From assembly GCF_004521985.1 (NCBI RefSeq), contig NZ_SBHZ01000024.1, positions 1 through 62,652 on the forward strand: a stretch of DNA of 62,652 nt, read 5' to 3'. A program made the position numbers and the translations under genes. This stretch comes from Ectopseudomonas khazarica (GTDB lineage: Bacteria > Pseudomonadota > Gammaproteobacteria > Pseudomonadales > Pseudomonadaceae). Of the stretch, positions 57,795-62,652 are shown piece after piece. Within the stretch, counting starts at the first letter, position 1. Every line of letters begins with the position of its first letter. The notes beneath the pieces are model-generated. The model was not told the DNA's origin. It saw nothing but the letters and a program-made list of their open reading frames with translations, and made no database searches.

Positions 57795-57840
57795 GCGGGG
57801 TGCGCCCCGCGAGGCGCGCGCCCGCCGGGTGGCGGGCGCG
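57795..57840 (-). terminator. Tandem GC-rich hairpins downstream of the pyr operon
   Basis: Two perfect stems lie just after the pyrC' stop (on the minus strand): CGCGCCCGCC/GGCGGGCGCG around a four-base loop (57817-57840), and GCGGGG/CCCCGC (57795-57810). Neither has a T run, so termination by this site would be weak or factor-assisted. The rest of the 57587-57846 gap shows no ORF. Confidence 0.5.
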
Positions 57841-57846
57841 GAGGGC

Positions 57847-59118
57847 TCAGCTCTGGTAGCTGATGTGACCATCGACCAGCGTATAGCGCACTGCCGTAGG
57901 CAGGCGGTGGTCGAGGAAGGGGCAGTTCCTGCCCTTGGAGTACCAGCGCTCGCCCGCCAGGGTCGAGGCCTGCGGGTCGAACAGCACGATATCCGCGGCG
58001 CTGCCGACGGCCAGTTGCCCGGCTGGCAGGCGCAGTGCAGCGGCCGGTCCGCTGGACAGGCGTGCGAGCAGTGTCGGCAGGTCCAGCAGGCCATCCTGCA
58101 CCAGCGTCATGGCCAGCGGCAGCAGCAGTTGCACGCTGCTGATGCCCGGCTCGGTGGCGGCGAAGGGCGCCAGCTTGGCATCGCGCTCGTGCGGCTGGTG
58201 ATGGCTGGCGATGGCGGAGATCACGCCGGCCTTGAGCGCCTCGCGCAGGCCGTCACGGTCCTTGCCGGAACGCAGCGGCGGTTGCACGTGGTAGAGGCTG
58301 GAGAAGTCGATCAGTGCCTCGTCGGTCAACAGCAGCTGGTACAGCGCCACGTCCGCCGTCACCGGCAGGCCACGGGCCTGGGCCGCGGCGATCAGCTCGG
58401 CGCCACGGGCACTGGTGATCTGGCTGAAGTGCGCGCGCACGCCGCTCTGTTCCACCAGCAGCAGGTCGCGGGCCAGGGCCACGGTTTCGGCGCTTTCCGG
58501 GATGCCGGCCAGGCCGAGGAAACTGGCGGTGGGCCCCTCGTGGGCCAGGCCGCCTTCGGCCAGGTCGAAGTCCTGCGAGTGGAAGATCACCTGCAGGTCG
58601 AAGGTCGCGGCGTATTCCAGCGCGCGGCGCAGGGTGCGGCTGTTGCGGAAGTTGTCCAGGCCGTTGCCGAAGGCCACGCAGCCGGTGTCGCGCAGGGCCA
58701 CCAGCTCCGCCAGCTGTTCGCCGGCCAGGTTCTTGCTCAGCGCGCCGATGGGGAACACCTTGGTGTGCCCGGCCTCGCGGGCGCGGTCGAGAATCAGCTC
58801 GGCCACCGCCGGGGTGTCCAGCACGGGTTTGGTGAACGGCGGGCAGCACAGGCTGGTGACGCCGCCGGCAGCCGCCGCCAGGGTCTCGGTGGCGATGCTG
58901 CCCTTGCGGCTGTAGCCGGGTTCGCGCAGCGCCACGGACAGGTCGACCAGGCCGGGGGCGGCGACCAGTCCCAGGGCGTCGAGGGTCTTGTCGGCAGTGA
59001 AGCCGGCGGGCGCCTGGTCAATGGCGACCAGCTTGCCGCCGTCGAGGTACAGGTCGCTGACCCGATCCAGGCCGCTGCTGGGATCGATCACGCGGGCACC
59101 GAGGATTGCGGTACGCAT
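57847..59118 (-). CDS. Non-catalytic dihydroorotase homologue PyrC' (PyrX)
   Basis: This 423-residue protein is a dihydroorotase-type amidohydrolase (A-P-G-L-V-D near 54-59 and an R-E-P-G segment). The metal-binding D-x-H-x-H-x-R-E-P motif of active enzymes reads V-D-L-S-V-A-L-R-E-P, with both histidines replaced by Ser and Ala. This is the known degenerate homologue that forms a stable complex with aspartate transcarbamoylase in Pseudomonas and is needed for its assembly. The start at 59118 shares one base with the pyrB stop (TGATG). An active PyrC must be encoded elsewhere. Confidence 0.92.
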   Translation of the reverse strand: MRTAILGARVIDPSSGLDRVSDLYLDGGKLVAIDQAPAGFTADKTLDALGLVAAPGLVDLSVALREPGYSRKGSIATETLAAAAGGVTSLCCPPFTKPVLDTPAVAELILDRAREAGHTKVFPIGALSKNLAGEQLAELVALRDTGCVAFGNGLDNFRNSRTLRRALEYAATFDLQVIFHSQDFDLAEGGLAHEGPTASFLGLAGIPESAETVALARDLLLVEQSGVRAHFSQITSARGAELIAAAQARGLPVTADVALYQLLLTDEALIDFSSLYHVQPPLRSGKDRDGLREALKAGVISAIASHHQPHERDAKLAPFAATEPGISSVQLLLPLAMTLVQDGLLDLPTLLARLSSGPAAALRLPAGQLAVGSAADIVLFDPQASTLAGERWYSKGRNCPFLDHRLPTAVRYTLVDGHISYQS

Positions 59119-60125
59119 CAGTTGGCCTCCTCGGCGTTGAGTTGACGTTGCGCGTTCTGCCCGCTCATGGCCATGGACAGTACGGCCATGCGGATGGCGA
59201 TGCCGTAGGTGACCTGGTTGAGAATCACCGATTGCGGGCCGTCGGCCACCGCCGACTCGATCTCCACGCCGCGGTTGATCGGCCCCGGGTGCATCACCAG
59301 GGCATCGGGCCTGGCCAGGGCCAGGCGCTGCTCGGTCAGGCCGAACAGGCGGTAGAACTCGCCCTCGCTGGGCAGCAGGCCACCCTGCATGCGTTCGCGC
59401 TGCAGGCGCAGCATGATCACCACGTCGACGTCCTTGAGGCCTTCGTCGGCATCGCTGAACACGCGCACGCCGTAGCTCTCCTCCAGGCCGATGGGCAGCA
59501 GGGTCTTCGGCGCGATCACGCGGATGTCCGGGCAGCCCAGGGTCTTCAGGGCGAGCATGTTGGAGCGCGCCACCCGCGAATGCAGGATGTCGCCGACGAT
59601 GGCCACCGAAAGGTTCTCGAAGCTGCCCTTGTGCCGGCGAATGGTGAGCATGTCGAGCATGCCCTGGGTCGGGTGGGCGTGACGGCCGTCGCCGCCGTTG
59701 ATGATCGCCAGGTTCGGGCACACGTGCTCGGCGATGAAGTGGGCGGCGCCGGAGTCGGAGTGGCGCACGACGAAGATGTCGGCGGCCATGGCCTCGAGGT
59801 TGCGCAGGGTGTCGAACAGGGTTTCGCCCTTGCTGGTCGAACTGGTCGACACATTGAGGCTGATGACGTCAGCCGACAGGCGCTGGGCGGCCAGTTCGAA
59901 GGTGGTGCGGGTGCGCGTGGAGTTCTCGAAGAACACGTTGCACACGGTCTTGCCGCGCAGCAGCGGGACCTTCTTCACCGCACGCGCGCCGACCTCGAGG
60001 AAGGAGTCGGCGGTGTCGAGGATTTCGGTCAGCAGCTCGCGGGGCAAACCGTCGAGCGAGAGGAAATGGCACAGCTGGCCTTGGTCATTGAGCTGCAGCG
60101 GGCGCTTGGCGGCGAGTGGCGTCAT
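59118..60125 (-). CDS. pyrB: Aspartate carbamoyltransferase catalytic chain PyrB
   Basis: This 335-residue enzyme catalyses carbamoyl phosphate plus aspartate to carbamoyl aspartate, the second step of pyrimidine synthesis. The carbamoyl phosphate site S-T-R-T-R is near residues 68-72 and H-P-G-P near 275-278. The N-terminal extension before the catalytic domain (about 1-15) is usual in the Pseudomonas enzyme, which binds nucleotides there. It lies ten bases after pyrR and one base before the pyrC' start, so the three are a single operon. The PyrB-PyrC' dodecamer is the expected complex. Confidence 0.96.
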   Translation of the reverse strand: MTPLAAKRPLQLNDQGQLCHFLSLDGLPRELLTEILDTADSFLEVGARAVKKVPLLRGKTVCNVFFENSTRTRTTFELAAQRLSADVISLNVSTSSTSKGETLFDTLRNLEAMAADIFVVRHSDSGAAHFIAEHVCPNLAIINGGDGRHAHPTQGMLDMLTIRRHKGSFENLSVAIVGDILHSRVARSNMLALKTLGCPDIRVIAPKTLLPIGLEESYGVRVFSDADEGLKDVDVVIMLRLQRERMQGGLLPSEGEFYRLFGLTEQRLALARPDALVMHPGPINRGVEIESAVADGPQSVILNQVTYGIAIRMAVLSMAMSGQNAQRQLNAEEAN

Positions 60126-60135
60126 CGCGGGGGTC

Positions 60136-60639
60136 TCAGTTGGCGAGCGTCTGGAGTTCGAGGGTCAGGGGCGTGGGGCCGGACAATTTTACCCGCTCGT
60201 TGGCCGCCAGTGACAGGGTGGCGCCGACCACATCGGGGCGAATCGGCAGTTCACGGGCGTTGAGGTCGAGCAGGCTGACCAGGGTCACGCTGGCCGGGCG
60301 GCCGTAGTCGAACAGTTCGTTCAGGGCGGCACGGATGGTGCGGCCGCTCATCAGCACGTCGTCGATCAGCACCAGGTGCTGGCCTTCGATCTCGAATGGC
60401 AGCTCGGAGGGCTGCACCTGCGGGTGCAGGCCGTTCTGGGTGAAATCGTCACGGTAGAAGGAGACGTCGAGGATGCCCAGTGCGTCTTCGCGGCCGAGTG
60501 CCTGGAGCAGGGCCTGGGCGACCCAGACGCCGCCGGTGCGGATGCCGATGAAGCGTGGCTCGCTGATCTGCCGCTGGTTGAGGTGCTGGGTCAGGGCGCT
60601 GGCCATGGCCGGCAGCAGGTCGTTGGGGTTCGGTAGCAT
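60136..60639 (-). CDS. pyrR: Bifunctional PyrR (uracil phosphoribosyltransferase/pyr regulator)
   Basis: This 167-residue phosphoribosyltransferase-fold protein has the PRPP-binding motif V-L-I-D-D-V-L-M-S-G-R-T near residues 91-102. In Bacillus PyrR is an RNA-binding attenuator; in Pseudomonas it is reported to regulate pyr genes. It is the first gene of pyrR-pyrB-pyrC' and is preceded by a structured leader at 60665-60717. RuvX and AlgH, encoded upstream, are probably part of the same transcript. Confidence 0.93.
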   Translation of the reverse strand: MLPNPNDLLPAMASALTQHLNQRQISEPRFIGIRTGGVWVAQALLQALGREDALGILDVSFYRDDFTQNGLHPQVQPSELPFEIEGQHLVLIDDVLMSGRTIRAALNELFDYGRPASVTLVSLLDLNARELPIRPDVVGATLSLAANERVKLSGPTPLTLELQTLAN

Positions 60640-60664
60640 GGCGAAACTCCTTGATTAAACGGCT

Positions 60665-60717
60665 GCTGAGAGCGTGAGCGAGGCTGCCGAGCGCCGGCAG
60701 CGCAACCGGTTCTCAGC
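60665..60717 (-). promoter_or_regulatory. Structured leader before pyrR
   Basis: In the 73-base gap between ruvX and pyrR, a 7-bp outer stem (GCTGAGA / TCTCAGC, at 60665-60671 and 60711-60717) encloses an inner 7-bp hairpin (GCTGCCG / CGGCAGC around AGCGC, 60683-60701). The outer stem begins within the ruvX stop region. It could be a regulatory or attenuation structure for pyrR, but it lacks a T run and could equally be a REP-derived element. Confidence 0.4.
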
Positions 60718-61147
60718 CCGTGCAGTTTTCCTCCAGCCAGCCCTGCAGCAGCAGGGCGGCGGCAATGGCGTCGACGGGGCGCTCGCGGTAGCCGCCGCTC
60801 TGGCCCTCGCGCAGGCGCTGGCCCTTGGCCTCGAAGGTGGTCAGGCGCTCGTCGTGGGTGTAGGCCGGCAGGTTGAAGCGGCCGTTGAGGCGGCGCGCGA
60901 ACTTTTCCGCACGGGCGCTCATCTCGCTGGGCGTGCCGTCCATGTTCAGCGGCAGGCCGACCACCACGGCGTCGGGCTGCCACTCCTTGATCAATGCTTC
61001 CACGCGGTTCCAGTCCGGCACACCGTTCTGGGCCTTGAGCACGCACAGTTCACGGGCCTGGCCGGTGATCATCTGGCCGACGGCGACGCCGATCTGCTTG
61101 CTGCCGTAGTCGAAGCCCAGCAGCAGGCGCAGTGGTTTGTCGCTCAT
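60713..61147 (-). CDS. ruvX: Putative pre-16S rRNA nuclease RuvX (YqgF)
   Basis: This 144-residue RuvC-like (RNase H-fold) nuclease has G-F-D-Y-G-S-K-Q-I-G-V-A near residues 10-21, which carries the first catalytic Asp, V-G-L-P-L-N near 63, and the conserved D-E-R-L-T-T near 99. In E. coli YqgF processes the 5' end of pre-16S rRNA. The start at 61147 gives the normal family length; the long reading to 61510 is out of phase with algH. It overlaps algH by one base. Confidence 0.93.
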   Translation of the reverse strand: MSDKPLRLLLGFDYGSKQIGVAVGQMITGQARELCVLKAQNGVPDWNRVEALIKEWQPDAVVVGLPLNMDGTPSEMSARAEKFARRLNGRFNLPAYTHDERLTTFEAKGQRLREGQSGGYRERPVDAIAAALLLQGWLEENCTG

Positions 61148-61716
61148 CAGGCGTGGCCCGTCTGCGAGGTGAGCAGGCTGAGATTGACGCCCAGGCGTGC
61201 GGCGGCGGCATTCAGGCGTTGGTCGTAAGGCAGGTCGAAGAGGATGCTGCTGTCGGCCGGGCAGGTCAGCCAGGCGTTGTCGACCAGCTCGGCCTCCAGC
61301 TGCCCGGCGTCCCAGCCGGCGTAGCCCAGGGTGATCAGGTACTGGTCCGGGCCGCTGCCGTCGGCGATGGCGAAGAGCACGTCCTGCGAGGTGGACAGGC
61401 CCAGCTCGCCCAGCTCCAGGGTGGCCTGGAACTGCGGGCCGGCGGGGTGGAGGACGAAGCCACGGTCGGTCTGCACCGGGCCGCCGGCGAAGATCGGCAG
61501 GCTGTGGCACAGCGCGGCGGGCTCCTCGTCCGGGCGCAACTGCTCCAGGACGTCGGCCAGGTTGAGGCCGTTGGGCTTGTTGATCACCAGACCCATCGCG
61601 CCCTGGTCGTTGTGCTCGACCAGGTAGGTCACGGTCTGCGCGAAGTTCGGATCGGCCATGTGCGGCATGGCGATCAGGAAATGGTGCTTGAGCGAGGTCG
61701 GGGCTGATGTGTTCAT
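61147..61716 (-). CDS. algH: AlgH (YqgE/UPF0301 family) protein
   Basis: This 189-residue protein is of the YqgE/UPF0301 family, with the conserved segments H-F-L-I-A-M-P-H near residues 11-18, G-A-M-G-L-V-I-N-K-P near 36-45 and G-Y-A-G-W near 126-130. It was first linked to alginate regulation in P. aeruginosa; its molecular function is not established. It is coupled to ruvX by a one-base overlap. It follows tonB after 75 bases, as in PAO1 (PA0405). Confidence 0.93.
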   Translation of the reverse strand: MNTSAPTSLKHHFLIAMPHMADPNFAQTVTYLVEHNDQGAMGLVINKPNGLNLADVLEQLRPDEEPAALCHSLPIFAGGPVQTDRGFVLHPAGPQFQATLELGELGLSTSQDVLFAIADGSGPDQYLITLGYAGWDAGQLEAELVDNAWLTCPADSSILFDLPYDQRLNAAAARLGVNLSLLTSQTGHA

Positions 61717-61791
61717 GACGCCTAGTTTGGAGCGGCTGGCGACAAGCTACAAGCGCGGCCGCTCAGGCGGGTGCATCGTCCCGGCGCGGGG

Positions 61792-62652
61792 TCAGTTGCT
61801 CGACAGCCGGTCGCCGCGCTCGAAGCGCCAGGTGCGAATGATCTCCAGGCGGTCGATATCGGCCAGGTCGCCGGTGAACGGGGCGTAGGGCGCAGCCAGG
61901 CGCACGATGCGCTGGGCCGCCTGGTCGAGTTCGGCATGACCCGAGGACTCCAGTATCTGCACCTCGTAGAGACTGCCGTCGCGGTTGATCGACACCAGCA
62001 GGCGCAGGCTGCCGTAGATGCGCTTGCGGCGCGCCTCGTCCGGGTAGTTGAGGTTGCCGATGCGCTCGACCTTCTTGCGCCACTCGTCCTTGTACCAGGC
62101 ACCCTTGTCGCGCATGGTCGAGGCGGCGTTGAGGCGATGGATCTTCGGGCGTTTCGCGTACTGCTGGACTTCCTGGGCCAGTTCGGCCTCGAGGCTGGCG
62201 ATCTCCGCCGACAGCTGCGCGGAGTCGAAGACCGGCGCCGGGCGCGTGTCCGGCACAGGCTTGGCTTCCTCGCGCTTGACCGGGGTCTTCTGCTGTTGTG
62301 GTGTACGCGTGGCCACCGCCGCCTTGGGCGCTTCCTGGCGGGTGGCGGGTTGCTGCGGGGTGGCCGGCGGTGTGACCTTGCGCACCTCGCTGTCCTGGAA
62401 CGGCGCCTGCTCCGTGGTCTTGGGGGCGGCGACGTGTTCCAGGGTGCCGCTGCCCTGCTGGTTGTCCTGGGCGAGGAAATCGGCCTCCTTGGGCTTTTCA
62501 TCGCTCTTGAAGGTGGACAGGGTGATTTCCAGCGTCTTGCTGATGTCCGGTGGCGACTCCAGGCCGAAGCCGATGCCGAGAATCAGTGCCACGTGCAGCG
62601 CAGCGGCGAGAAACAGGGTGAACCCCAGGCGATCCGCCGGACGGACGGTGGC
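61792..62652 (-). CDS. TonB-family energy transducer (partial, N-terminus outside window)
   Basis: This open frame reaches the right edge with no start inside the window that I trust: the apparent start at 62592 is a GTG (Val) within the N-terminal membrane helix, and the frame continues upstream to the window end. The helix (L-F-L-A-A-A-L-H-V-A-L-I-L near the edge) is followed by a Pro/Gln/Thr-rich periplasmic linker (about 100 residues) and a C-terminal TonB domain with Y-P-D-E-A-R-R-K and a Y-G-S-L-R-L-L-V segment. It would couple the proton motive force to outer-membrane receptors. By position it is the PAO1 PA0406 (TonB3-like) gene, upstream of algH on the same strand. Confidence 0.85.
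   Translation of the reverse strand, partial: ATVRPADRLGFTLFLAAALHVALILGIGFGLESPPDISKTLEITLSTFKSDEKPKEADFLAQDNQQGSGTLEHVAAPKTTEQAPFQDSEVRKVTPPATPQQPATRQEAPKAAVATRTPQQQKTPVKREEAKPVPDTRPAPVFDSAQLSAEIASLEAELAQEVQQYAKRPKIHRLNAASTMRDKGAWYKDEWRKKVERIGNLNYPDEARRKRIYGSLRLLVSINRDGSLYEVQILESSGHAELDQAAQRIVRLAAPYAPFTGDLADIDRLEIIRTWRFERGDRLSSN

Noticed and set aside
55613..59145. Long plus-strand frames over fabY and pyrC'
   Set aside because: They are antisense to complete, conserved genes and start within REP DNA or intergenic hairpins.
1..62652. tRNA, rRNA, prophage, insertion sequence, integron or CRISPR array
   Set aside because: None was seen on either strand: no tRNA cloverleaf with CCA-proximal acceptor stem, no transposase or integrase motif, and no evenly spaced repeats.

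Overview
The window is GC-rich, gene-dense chromosomal DNA from a Pseudomonas. The gene order spuC-spuD-spuE-spuFGH, CYTH/CHAD - DUF47 - Pit - argE - argA - gshA - tex - amgR/amgS - ldcA/rimK/rimB - hslR - hslO - pckA, and then fdhF/fdhD - LysR - LysM - yrfG - nudE - cysQ - fabY, matches the PA5170s-PA5300 part of P. aeruginosa as I remember it. The right end (pyrC'-pyrB-pyrR-ruvX-algH-tonB) matches PA0401-PA0406, so the order relative to PAO1 changes between fabY and pyrC'. Short palindromic repeats of the GGCGGGT...ACCCGCC type and the sequence content suggest the P. mendocina/P. oleovorans/P. stutzeri side of the genus, but that is inference. No tRNA, rRNA, CRISPR array, prophage or insertion sequence was seen.

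Layout. 1-6750: polyamine uptake operon, with the end of the aminotransferase spuC, three tandem substrate-binding proteins (PAO1 has two), the ATPase and two permeases, closed by a strong terminator. 6820-12882: inorganic triphosphatase (minus strand), then a DUF47/phosphate permease pair and two arginine biosynthesis genes. 12939-17652 (minus strand): a small RMF-like protein, glutamate-cysteine ligase (TTG start behind a recognisable sigma-70 promoter), a hotdog thioesterase and Tex. 17855-23851: the AmgR/AmgS two-component system and a large MASE1-4xPAS-GGDEF-EAL c-di-GMP enzyme. 23841-26106 (minus): rimB-rimK-ldcA operon. 26221-30305: Hsp15, an LpxT-like PAP2 enzyme, Hsp33, and PEP carboxykinase behind a leader with two inverted repeats.

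30520-40288 is more accessory in character: a RecQ-family helicase, a four-gene translationally coupled Mla/MCE lipid transporter, a flavin monooxygenase, a 55-residue unknown protein, a Tat-exported aldo/keto reductase and an NTP/NDP-exchanger-like permease. 40302-46024 is a LysR-controlled acyl-CoA locus (3-hydroxyacyl-CoA dehydrogenase, acyl-CoA dehydrogenase, Fe-alcohol dehydrogenase, thioesterase) of unknown substrate. 46175-48443 holds a DUF2157/DUF4824 membrane pair and a glycine-zipper protein. 48527-55452 has a molybdopterin oxidoreductase with its FdhD sulfurtransferase, two regulatory or housekeeping genes, and the nudE-cysQ pair. 55679-57586 is fabY, which primes fatty acid synthesis. 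57847-62652 is the pyrimidine operon with ruvX, algH and a truncated tonB.

Nothing here is a clearly new defence or mobile system. The most interesting items are the extra polyamine-binding protein with a hybrid ligand-site signature, the structured pckA and pyrR leaders, the unassigned LysR/acyl-CoA locus, and several small or poorly characterised proteins. Several starts are non-ATG (spuE GTG, gshA TTG, amgS GTG, the Mla ATPase GTG, cysQ GTG).
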